In this document: piece after piece, positions 1-6,326 of the stretch
How positions within the stretch are numbered: position 1 is the first letter of the stretch
Layout: each line of letters opens with the position of its first letter
Assembly (NCBI GenBank): GCA_964555825.1
Contig: CAZKTY010000031.1
Coordinates: 1-10,277 of the forward strand
Source: CAIRYW01 sp964555825
Lineage (GTDB): Bacteria; Patescibacteriota; Minisyncoccia; Phycocordibacterales; CAIRYW01
DNA: 10,277 nucleotides
Reading direction: 5' to 3'
Notes under the pieces: model-generated
Told to the model about the DNA's origin: nothing
Databases searched by the model: none
The model's input: only the letters and a program-made list of their open reading frames with translations
Translations under genes and position numbers: made by a program

Positions 1-52
1 GAGCACCTGCCTTTTAAGCAGAGGGTCGTAGGTTCGATTCCTACCGAGCGGA
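1..52 (+). tRNA. tRNA-Lys (anticodon UUU), 5' part missing at window edge
   Basis: The window opens inside a tRNA gene. What remains is the 3' half of the D stem (GAGC, 1-4), an anticodon arm with stem 6-10/18-22 (the outermost pair C6/A22 is a mismatch) and loop CTTTTAA at 11-17, which puts the anticodon TTT at 13-15. A short variable loop follows, then a T arm with stem GTAGG/CCTAC around TTCGATT, the acceptor 3' strand CGAGCGG (45-51) and an A discriminator at 52. The next bases are CAA, so the CCA tail is not encoded and would be added after transcription. TTT reads AAA/AAG lysine codons. Such ANN-decoding tRNAs are substrates of the t6A pathway, to which the tsaE gene in this window belongs. 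Confidence 0.93.
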
Positions 53-117
53 CAAGTATATCAGAACTTGATCTGGTAAAAGATACACCGAAAACAATAT
101 TTTTTATAAAAACCCAA

Positions 118-145
118 CCACCAGAGGTCTTTGCAGACTTGGTGG
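118..145 (-). terminator. Hairpin terminator downstream of the 104-residue gene
   Basis: CCACCA (118-123) pairs with TGGTGG (140-145) and, inside a two-base bulge, GGTCT pairs with AGACT (one G-U pair) around a TTGC loop. Read on the minus strand, the stem is followed by TTGGG and then a run of five T, as expected of a rho-independent terminator with a slightly displaced U-tract. It lies about 20 bases past the stop of the minus-strand gene ending at 164. There is no T-run on the plus-strand side, so it should not terminate the tRNA transcript. Confidence 0.6.
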
Positions 146-163
146 CATAAATTGTGGAGTTTC

Positions 164-478
164 CTAATTCACCACTGATTGGTATCCGATATCGCAAAAA
201 TAATCGGACAATAGGAGTTTTTCTGTTTGTGTTCCGTTGATGTTGTTTATTTTGGCAATAAACTCTTGGACTTCTTCTTTCACATAATCCAAGAAAAAAA
301 TCTTCATCACAAGAACGTCGTGTGCATCATAAATCAAATAACGACGTCCAACAGTTCTGTCGAGCCCACCAACCCTCCAGGGTGCGGGATGTTCTTCTGG
401 CGCCCAGTCTGGTAGATTCCCAGGAACCGTTGTGTCTTCGGGGTATTGTTTTTTCAATCTGTCTGTCATTGTCGACAT
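164..478 (-). CDS. Small hypothetical protein (104 aa) with a PWRV / 'IYDAHD' motif
   Basis: Function unknown. The protein is soluble, with no signal peptide or membrane segment. Residues 33-80 contain APWRV, then a strand ending in YDAHDVLVM (50-58), then a helix ending in FIAKINN (73-79). This order (PWR, a 'D-A-x-x-x-V' turn, a helix ending near Asn) resembles a small-protein pattern common in phages and plasmids, but that likeness is from memory. The ATG at 478 is preferred over the in-frame ATG at 469 because AAAGGAA (491-485 on the minus strand) sits six bases upstream. This is the only clear Shine-Dalgarno in the window. The gene has its own promoter (562-534) and terminator, and stands between holA and tRNA-Lys. 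Hand-counted G+C over 181-480 is about 43%, above most of its neighbours, so recent acquisition is possible. The stop is TAG. Confidence 0.75.
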   Translation of the reverse strand: MSTMTDRLKKQYPEDTTVPGNLPDWAPEEHPAPWRVGGLDRTVGRRYLIYDAHDVLVMKIFFLDYVKEEVQEFIAKINNINGTQTEKLLLSDYFCDIGYQSVVN

Positions 479-533
479 AGAGTGTTCCTTTCTTTAAATT
501 TTACTGTAGATAAGACGGTGTACAACCTTCCAT

Positions 534-562
534 ACATTACAATTTACACATAATTATGTCAA
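534..562 (-). promoter_or_regulatory. Sigma-70-type promoter for the 104-residue gene
   Basis: On the minus strand there is an exact TTGACA -35 box (562-557), a 17-base spacer, and a TAATGT -10 box (539-534, 4 of 6 to consensus). Transcription would start near 527 and give a leader of about 48 bases carrying the Shine-Dalgarno site. The promoter begins immediately after the holA stop codon, so the small gene can be expressed independently of the long operon upstream. I see no terminator between the two, so read-through is also possible. Confidence 0.6.
548..559. promoter_or_regulatory. Perfect 12-bp palindrome overlapping the -35 box (candidate operator)
   Basis: ACATAATTATGT is perfectly self-complementary. 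It covers the last three bases of the -35 box and the first nine of the spacer of the 534-562 promoter. Its position would suit a dimeric repressor that blocks RNA polymerase. The site is AT-rich and short, so chance is a real alternative, and no regulator gene is visible nearby. Confidence 0.3.
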
Positions 563-564
563 CA

Positions 565-1287
565 CTATAAACTGAATGTTAATTTCTCCAGCTCAACCAT
601 CATATCTCCACTTCCTTTGTGCGCCTCATGATAAATCCCAACCAACTTATCCAGTATTTGATTTAATTCTTTTAACTCCCATCCCTTAGATAACCTCAGT
701 GCTTTTTGAAACGAATACGGAGCCAACCCAGCTTCCTCTGCTGTTTTTGAAAACTTTGCCAAATAAACAGACTTCATCTGCCACCATAAGACACCGTGTA
801 TTTCCTCCCCCACTAGCTCCGCGTCTTTTAATTTTAAAAATTCCTTCCACGCGCCAACCTTGTTTTTTCCAGCAAACTGTTCAGCAAAATCAAAAGCATT
901 TATTCTTTGTTTTTTATCTAACTCACCCTCTATTTTATCATAATTGAATATTTTTTGAGTAAACTTTTCAAACTTTTTTAAATTGGTAGCTGTTATTTTT
1001 TCTTCAACAACAATCCAGGCATGATTGCTTTCTTTCATCTCATTCAAAACACCCATGACGGCCGCGCTGATTTCCTTATCGTCCAAAATTTTGTCCAAAA
1101 CAACAATATACTTTATTAAAAACAACCCCTGACTAGATAGCAACTCGTCTAAAATAGTGTCATTCCAGTTTTCCGCCGTTACCTTATGCAATAAAACATC
1201 AGGCCGTTTACTCTGCATAATACTAATAAGCTCTTTTTGTTTAGTCCTGACTTTGTTTGAATTTGTTCCATAGATTAAATAAAGCAT
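565..1287 (-). CDS. holA: DNA polymerase III, delta subunit (short form)
   Basis: The delta subunit of the clamp loader opens the sliding clamp and helps load it on primed DNA. The N-terminus MLYLIYGTNSNKV resembles the usual delta opening (M-hydrophobic-hydrophobic-YG). It is followed by an 'FLIKYIVVLDK' strand, a 'HAWIVVEEKITATNLKKFEK' strand-helix, and an all-helical C-terminal collar with WWQMKSVYLAK, a leucine-rich helix and a final KGSGDMMVELEKL helix, matching the typical 'K.G..d..l.LE' end. At about 240 residues it is well below the usual 330-340; the middle region is short. The frame is open back to a TTG at 1338 inside polA (257 aa), but the extra 17 residues look unlike the family, so I chose ATG 1287, 23 bases after the polA stop. 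AAAGG lies about 20 bases before this ATG, too far for a normal Shine-Dalgarno. It is the last gene of the operon; the stop is TAG. Confidence 0.8.
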   Translation of the reverse strand: MLYLIYGTNSNKVRTKQKELISIMQSKRPDVLLHKVTAENWNDTILDELLSSQGLFLIKYIVVLDKILDDKEISAAVMGVLNEMKESNHAWIVVEEKITATNLKKFEKFTQKIFNYDKIEGELDKKQRINAFDFAEQFAGKNKVGAWKEFLKLKDAELVGEEIHGVLWWQMKSVYLAKFSKTAEEAGLAPYSFQKALRLSKGWELKELNQILDKLVGIYHEAHKGSGDMMVELEKLTFSL

Positions 1288-1310
1288 ATTGAAGTTGTGT
1301 TTTACTACCT

Positions 1311-3818
1311 TTATTTTAGAGTTTCCATTTCTCCCCAATTTGCACCAATGTTTGCTGTTGTGACAAGAGGAACTCCTTTAGATTTTTCATCGCTCAAAAC
1401 ATCCTCCATCATACCTTGAATTTTTTTTGCGATTTTCTTTATAAATTCTTTATTATCTTCAACTTCAAAAACTAGTTCGTCATGAACCTGTAGAAGCATT
1501 TTTATTTTGCCATATACTTCCTTGTTTTTAGGATCGTTTATATAATCATAAATCTTACGCATGCTTATCTTAATTATATCTGCGGATGTGCCTTGAATTG
1601 GGGCGTTAATGGCCATACGCTCGGCAGCAGCCCTAATGAAGGGTAATTTAGACCTAATACCTTCAAAGTATCTCCTGCGGCCAAATAAAGTCTCTGTATA
1701 ACCATTTTGCTCTGCAAATCTTTTAGTGTCTTCCAAAAAGCCAGCCAAACCTTCAAAAGTTTTGAAGTATTCATTATAGAAAGTTTGAGCCTCGTCTTTT
1801 GTACTTCCCAAATTAACCTTAAGCGCATTTACCCCCATTCCATAGAGTATTCCAAAATTAATCACCTTAGCCTGCCTTCGCATTTCTTTTGTAACCTCAT
1901 TTTCTTTTACACCAAAAACCCTTGATGCAACGCCAGAGTGGACATCTTCCCCTCGTTTAAAAATATCGACAAGGTTTTTATCACCAGAAAGAATAGCGGC
2001 AATTCTGAGTTCTATCTGAGAATAATCAAAAGCAAGCAGAACCTTGCCTTTTTCAGCTATAAAACCACCTCTAACACGTCGACCTAAATCAGTTTTAGTG
2101 GGAATGTTTTGTAAATTAGGATTTTGCGATGACATTCTTCCTGTGGTTGTGCCAGCTTGTAAAAACTTTGCATGGAGCCTGTCTTTGGCGTCCGTTAAAA
2201 GTGGCAATGGATCAATATAAGTAGAAAGTAATTTTGCCAACTCTCTATATTCAAGGATTTTATCAATTATAGGATGGACTCCTTTTAACTTTTCTAGTTC
2301 AGATTCTTTTGTCGAACGAGCTCCGCCCGCCGTCTTTTTTAATCTTTTAGCGCCTTGACCCTCACCCAAATTCATCTCATCAAAAATAACAACGCCAAGC
2401 TGTTTTGGTGAATCAACATTAAACTCTCTTCCTGCCATTTTCCAAATTTCTTCTTCTAGACGACTTAATTCTTTATGATAATCTTCTGACAGCTTCTTTA
2501 GATATTTTTTATCAAGCAATATTCCATCTCCTTCCATTTTTGAAACAACAGGAATTAGTGGCCATTCAATATCTTTTAGAACGTATTCCAACTCTTGTTT
2601 TCTAATTTCACTTAACAAGTATTTTTCAATCGCCTCGTATTTTTTTGATTTTGTATATTTTAAAACATCCTCGTAAGATGGATTTGTAAGGCTGGAATTT
2701 AATACCCACAGAGCAATACAAAGTCTCTTTTTTTGATCTTCTGTTATACCCTCTTCATTCTCTTCTTTGTTTACAACACCACCTTGAATTGAAGAGTTCT
2801 CTAAATCACCAAACAAACCACCGCCTTGTGTCCCCGAAACATCAACACCTTGTTGTGACATTATATTTTTCAACCGTGCTCCAAGCGTCCTGAATTCAAA
2901 TTCGTCAAAAATTTGCTGAGCGCGCCCCATGTCAAAAGACTCCTTCCATGTTGAATCTGGTAGTTCAAATTTAATTGGTGCGTCTCGCCTAATGGTTGCA
3001 AGCATTTTACTAAATATAGCCTCGTCTTCTCCGTTTTTCAAAAGCTCTATAACCCTGTCTGTAATTCCAAGTTTTTTCATTTCCTCAATACCTTTTTTAC
3101 TTTTCAAAACTTCGTACATCCTTTCTATCGTCTTGAAATGAGAGATTAGAGTTGTTGCGGTTTTCTCTCCAATACCAACTATGCCAATAATATTGTCCGA
3201 TGTATCACCTCGCAAACCCTTATAATCTGGCAAATACTCCGGTGAAAAGCCAAATCTCTCATATACAGCATCTTCGTCATATGTAACAGTATCTTTTATC
3301 CCCTTCTTTAATGTAAAAACCTGAACCTCCTTATCACGAACAAGCTGAAGTGTGTCCATGTCTCCCGATGCGATAATTGTTTTTAGAGTTGAAAGTTTTT
3401 TTGTTTGTTCGACAATGGTTCCAAGTATGTCGTCAGCTTCAAAACCAGGTTTGTCATACATGGGAATATTGAAATTCTCAAATATTTTACGAGATGATTT
3501 AAGCTGATCCACCAATTCATCATCGCTCTTTTTTCTTCCAGCCTTGTAATCTTTATAAGCCTCATGTCTATAAGTTGGTTGAGGTAAATCATAGCAAGCA
3601 ACAATATAATCTGGATGGAACTTTTCGATTATTCCAATTAGCATTGACGAAAGACCATAAAGTGCGCCAGTTGGAACGCCCTTTGATGTGGCAAAATCAG
3701 GCAACGCATGATAACCACGATGAATTATCGCGTGAGAATCAAGTAGAACAAGTGTTTTATTTTGACCGCCTGTTCTACTTGTTTTTTCTAGATTTTCTTT
3801 TTTTTCTGTTTTTTTCAT
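1311..3818 (-). CDS. polA: DNA polymerase I (5' nuclease plus polymerase, no proofreading motifs)
   Basis: This enzyme removes RNA primers and fills gaps in replication and repair. Residues about 20-300 form the 5'-3' flap nuclease, with acidic residues at D27, D77, E127/D129/D130, D153/D155 and D205/D208 and the helix-hairpin-helix segment IGIVGIGEKTA (211-221). Residues 320-358 are a Gly/Gln/Glu-rich linker. Residues 358-420 are a remnant of the 3'-5' exonuclease region without any DxE or other catalytic motif. The polymerase domain (about 420-835) is complete: motif A DYSQIELR (598-605), O-helix RRQAKVINFGILYG with R647, K651, F655 and Y659, and motif C QVHDELVFE (777-785) with catalytic D780. 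Length 835 is like Taq Pol I (832) and shorter than E. coli (928). The ATG lies four bases after the tsaE stop, without a Shine-Dalgarno, so translational coupling is likely. The stop is TAA. Confidence 0.97.
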   Translation of the reverse strand: MKKTEKKENLEKTSRTGGQNKTLVLLDSHAIIHRGYHALPDFATSKGVPTGALYGLSSMLIGIIEKFHPDYIVACYDLPQPTYRHEAYKDYKAGRKKSDDELVDQLKSSRKIFENFNIPMYDKPGFEADDILGTIVEQTKKLSTLKTIIASGDMDTLQLVRDKEVQVFTLKKGIKDTVTYDEDAVYERFGFSPEYLPDYKGLRGDTSDNIIGIVGIGEKTATTLISHFKTIERMYEVLKSKKGIEEMKKLGITDRVIELLKNGEDEAIFSKMLATIRRDAPIKFELPDSTWKESFDMGRAQQIFDEFEFRTLGARLKNIMSQQGVDVSGTQGGGLFGDLENSSIQGGVVNKEENEEGITEDQKKRLCIALWVLNSSLTNPSYEDVLKYTKSKKYEAIEKYLLSEIRKQELEYVLKDIEWPLIPVVSKMEGDGILLDKKYLKKLSEDYHKELSRLEEEIWKMAGREFNVDSPKQLGVVIFDEMNLGEGQGAKRLKKTAGGARSTKESELEKLKGVHPIIDKILEYRELAKLLSTYIDPLPLLTDAKDRLHAKFLQAGTTTGRMSSQNPNLQNIPTKTDLGRRVRGGFIAEKGKVLLAFDYSQIELRIAAILSGDKNLVDIFKRGEDVHSGVASRVFGVKENEVTKEMRRQAKVINFGILYGMGVNALKVNLGSTKDEAQTFYNEYFKTFEGLAGFLEDTKRFAEQNGYTETLFGRRRYFEGIRSKLPFIRAAAERMAINAPIQGTSADIIKISMRKIYDYINDPKNKEVYGKIKMLLQVHDELVFEVEDNKEFIKKIAKKIQGMMEDVLSDEKSKGVPLVTTANIGANWGEMETLK

Positions 3819-3822
3819 CTTT

Positions 3823-4353
3823 TTAAACCAAACTTGAATCTAAGTCAGAAATCAATATTTCATTAGGTGACGGACTAAAAGACATCTTTCTTGTGTTTTC
3901 ATCAACAAACTCAAACTCAACGACAGGAGAATTTGGTGGTAGAACGTTAGTATCTGAAACCATTTCTGGCCATTCAAAACAAATTAGATTTTTTGAATTT
4001 TTTAAGGTCTCAGTAAAATCAATAGACGATATTTCACTACCTGACTCTAACCTAAAAGCGTCTATATGTACCAAGGTTTTTATACCACAACAATTTTCCT
4101 GATCGTTTGTTATATTATACCTCTTTTCAATGGTAAATGTTGGACTTGTAATTTCATCCTCAATCCCCAATATTTCACCTATACACTTTGTAAAAGCAGT
4201 CTTTCCAGACCCAAGATCTCCTTTTAAAACTAAAATTAAAGCTTTTAAATTCTCATGTTTTAATTCTTCTTGTCTGGTTTGTAAAAGTTGATCCAAGACG
4301 ACCTTCGCAAACTTTTTAGTCTCCTCAAGAGAGTAGGATATTGTCTTAAGCAT
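3823..4353 (-). CDS. tsaE: tRNA threonylcarbamoyladenosine biosynthesis ATPase TsaE
   Basis: TsaE is the ATPase that works with TsaB and TsaD to place t6A at position 37 of tRNAs reading ANN codons. Visible family motifs are the P-loop GDLGSGKT (45-52), the SPTF element (70-73), HIDAFRL (96-102) and the C-terminal FEWPE (126-130). The length of 176 residues is slightly above the usual 150-160 because of a short N-terminal helix extension and an acidic tail. The gene sits between the 499-residue membrane-type protein (8-base gap) and polA (4-base gap), clearly within one operon. There is no Shine-Dalgarno before the ATG. TsaB, TsaC and TsaD are not in this window. Confidence 0.95.
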   Translation of the reverse strand: MLKTISYSLEETKKFAKVVLDQLLQTRQEELKHENLKALILVLKGDLGSGKTAFTKCIGEILGIEDEITSPTFTIEKRYNITNDQENCCGIKTLVHIDAFRLESGSEISSIDFTETLKNSKNLICFEWPEMVSDTNVLPPNSPVVEFEFVDENTRKMSFSPSPNEILISDLDSSLV

Positions 4354-4361
4354 TGATTGTC

Positions 4362-5861
4362 TTATTTAGATTTTGTTGTCCCCAACCTTCCCATATAAGG
4401 AACTACATGTTGATTATATAAATCTTCTTTAGCTTTATTGTCTTTAGTCTTAATAAATTTCATAAATGCCTCTTTACTACTTTTACCAAGATCTATTTGC
4501 GCGATGACATCATGCTCATAACTTTTTTTGTCAAAAACACCTTTTTCATCTATATAATCATCTTCTTTAATACTCTTTCTTAGTGCCTCAATATACTTTT
4601 TGTCATCAAAAGACTTTAAGTCAACGTGTTTTTTACCATGAGCATCTATTGTTGTTTCTGCAAAATCACCATAAGAAGCTCCTTTTATTGGGGGTCTTGG
4701 TGTATTCCCTTGGTGAAATTCATAATAAACAAAAGACTCAGCTGGTATTCCTTGTTTTACAACATCTTTTGTTACAGCTAAAGAAAAACAATGGTGTTCT
4801 GGATTATAAACTAAAAAACCCTTGGCTTTAGCCACAGCTGTTCTTTCACAAAGGTTTAAATATCCATCTTTCAGGTCACCCGACGGAACAATATCATCAA
4901 TATATTCCGCAATTTTTCTACCAGGACCTTCGTGTGACATTGGTGTTGATTCAACAATTTCAATGTCATCTTTTTTATTTTCCACCGATTCTTTTGTGTG
5001 GTCTGGGTTGGCAACAACAGGCTCTTTGGACCGCTCATCACCGGCATTAGTCTCTGTTTTTTCATTAGTTTTTAAAGGTTCTGTGGTTTGTGGAATTGAA
5101 TCAGCACGCTCTGTTGTGTTATTGGGTGTTGTTTTAGGCTCTTGGTCTGGTGTTGTATTGGGTGTTTGCTCTGAATCAGGTTGTTTATATGTTGGTTCTG
5201 AATATGTTTTAGGTGACACCTGTGTTTCAGGTGTTGAAGAATTTGGTGTAGTTGGTGAAGGTGATCCCTTGGTCTCTGTTCTCTTTTCACCATCAACAAC
5301 AGCTGGTTTTGTGTTTGACGCTTCTTGTTGGTTAGATTTATGTGTTTTATCTTCAGACTCTAGCCTAAAAGCTTCTTTTAGGCGATGAAGTGGCCCCGCG
5401 TCCTCTGCTTGAGGTCCAAAGATTGGTTTAAACTCACGTTTTTTTTCACAAGCCGGACCAGCAAGAAATCCAAAAGCCACAGCAACAGAAACACCTCTCC
5501 AGACATTTCTTTTAACAATCTCATTGTTTTTACTAACAACGCCAATGTTTTTTGGCTCTACGTCATCAACACCTTTTGGATCCACAATGCTCCCCACAAG
5601 CTCTACATCATCATTTTTAAACAATATTTCGTCTGAACCTTCACTATAAGAATAATCTGTATCATCAACAGGATCAGCGTCTATGGTGTCCATTACTCCT
5701 TCAACCTCACCATAAAAAACATCTGGATTTAGAGTTATTTTGTTTAACACTTCCTCATAACTTAATCCTTTATAATCTAATAAGTCTACGGACTCTTGTT
5801 GTAAACCCTCTGAAGTATTTATTGTTTGAGTCTCTGGTTTTTCTTTAAAAAATTCAAGCAT
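4362..5861 (-). CDS. Unknown protein: acidic N-domain, one membrane segment, Thr/Pro/Glu linker, C-domain (499 aa)
   Basis: I do not recognise this family. Residues 1-110 are acidic (for example DTIDADPVDDTDY at 58-70). Residues 122-138 are a hydrophobic stretch (GVSVAVAFGFLAG) that could be a single membrane span, flanked by KRNVWR before and EKKREFK after. Residues about 175-305 are a low-complexity linker rich in Thr, Pro, Glu, Asn and Ser, typical of a spacer outside the membrane. Residues about 310-499 look folded, with two of the protein's three cysteines (C338, C358), a YYEFHQGN segment and Lys-rich helices. The simplest reading is a bitopic envelope protein with the linker and C-domain outside, but similar charge on both sides of the span leaves topology open. 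It is the first gene of the operon with tsaE, polA and holA. The ATG follows an AT-only leader without a Shine-Dalgarno. The stop is TAA. Confidence 0.8.
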   Translation of the reverse strand: MLEFFKEKPETQTINTSEGLQQESVDLLDYKGLSYEEVLNKITLNPDVFYGEVEGVMDTIDADPVDDTDYSYSEGSDEILFKNDDVELVGSIVDPKGVDDVEPKNIGVVSKNNEIVKRNVWRGVSVAVAFGFLAGPACEKKREFKPIFGPQAEDAGPLHRLKEAFRLESEDKTHKSNQQEASNTKPAVVDGEKRTETKGSPSPTTPNSSTPETQVSPKTYSEPTYKQPDSEQTPNTTPDQEPKTTPNNTTERADSIPQTTEPLKTNEKTETNAGDERSKEPVVANPDHTKESVENKKDDIEIVESTPMSHEGPGRKIAEYIDDIVPSGDLKDGYLNLCERTAVAKAKGFLVYNPEHHCFSLAVTKDVVKQGIPAESFVYYEFHQGNTPRPPIKGASYGDFAETTIDAHGKKHVDLKSFDDKKYIEALRKSIKEDDYIDEKGVFDKKSYEHDVIAQIDLGKSSKEAFMKFIKTKDNKAKEDLYNQHVVPYMGRLGTTKSK

Positions 5862-5891
5862 GTTTTGTTTTATTTAATTAAATATACCCAT

Positions 5892-5920
5892 ATTATACAC
5901 TTTATTTAACAAAAAACACC
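5892..5920 (-). promoter_or_regulatory. Probable promoter of the 499aa-tsaE-polA-holA operon
   Basis: A perfect TATAAT -10 box lies at 5897-5892 on the minus strand, about 30 bases before the ATG at 5861, which would give a leader of roughly 24 bases. At 17 bases upstream the -35 region reads GGTGTT, a poor match. A better TTGTTA (5912-5907) is too close to pair with this -10. The call therefore rests on the -10 box and on the terminator just upstream, which implies that a new transcript must start here. Confidence 0.5.
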
Positions 5921-5953
5921 AAAAGCTGGTTTTACCTTAAAAAACCAGCTTTT
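5921..5953 (-). terminator. Strong rho-independent terminator (probably bidirectional in form)
   Basis: AAAAGCTGGTTTT (5921-5933) and AAAACCAGCTTTT (5941-5953) are perfect 13-base inverted repeats around a 7-base loop. Read on the minus strand, the stem ends in TTTT, then GGTG, then TTTTTTG, giving a good U-tract. It lies 25 bases past the stop of the 112-residue gene and should end the 653aa-112aa transcript before the promoter of the next operon. The symmetry of the A/T ends would also allow it to work on the plus strand, where no gene needs it. Confidence 0.85.
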
Positions 5954-5978
5954 GTATAAATATAATTAACGATTTTAA

Positions 5979-6317
5979 TTATTTCACCTCGTCCCCAACT
6001 GAATCATCATCCTCCTTTAGATCTTCTAAAATAGTGTCTGGTGTTGCTAAATCCAAAACAGCATCATTTAGACTATAATCAAAGTCTTTTGTCATTTTCT
6101 CGAAAGATTTGTTGTCTTCTATTTTTCTCTGATCTTTATCTACTTCCGGTAAACTGTTAATCTCATCACAAACAAGATCTAATGAGGTTATGGTTTCAAC
6201 CGATTGTTTTTTGTAATCTTGCACTTTTTTAGAAAGAGCCTCTTTTAGGGCGTCTCCGTGTAGTGAATTTATTTCTTCAGCATCTATTGGTTGTATATTA
6301 TTTTTTGTGTGATTCAT
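5979..6317 (-). CDS. Unknown small acidic protein (112 aa)
   Basis: I do not recognise this protein. It is predicted mostly helical, with no signal peptide or membrane segment and one cysteine (in LDLVCDEIN). The C-terminal third is strongly acidic (LEDLKEDDDSVGDEV). The ATG lies nine bases after the stop of the 653-residue gene, and the gene is followed by the terminator at 5921-5953, so the two form one transcription unit. No Shine-Dalgarno is visible; the bases before the ATG are TCTAAAAAA. Its position suggests a small partner of the coiled-coil protein, but this rests on context only. Confidence 0.7.
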   Translation of the reverse strand: MNHTKNNIQPIDAEEINSLHGDALKEALSKKVQDYKKQSVETITSLDLVCDEINSLPEVDKDQRKIEDNKSFEKMTKDFDYSLNDAVLDLATPDTILEDLKEDDDSVGDEVK

Positions 6318-6326
6318 TTTTTTAGA

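Noticed and set aside
60..77. Small hairpin after the tRNA as a terminator
   Set aside because: It has a 6-bp stem with a G-U pair and is followed by A-rich sequence rather than a T-run, so it is not a convincing terminator.
1..163. Integration (att) site at the tRNA-Lys 3' end
   Set aside because: I found no second copy of the tRNA 3' sequence in the window and no integrase gene.
1299..1312. AAAGGTAG as a ribosome binding site for holA
   Set aside because: It lies about 20 bases before the ATG at 1287, beyond the usual 5-10 base spacing, and too far inside the alternative frame to serve the TTG at 1338.
4822..5388. A 188-codon open frame on the plus strand
   Set aside because: It lies opposite the low-complexity linker of the 499-residue gene. 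Its Ser/Val/Gly-rich product is what the reverse complement of Thr/Pro/Glu codons gives, and it has no ribosome site or promoter.
5445..5465. Possible lipoprotein lipobox at the cysteine of the 499-residue protein (C138)
   Set aside because: The residues before the cysteine are G-P-A rather than a Leu-Ala-Gly type box, and the segment is 120 residues from the N-terminus, too far for a normal signal peptide.
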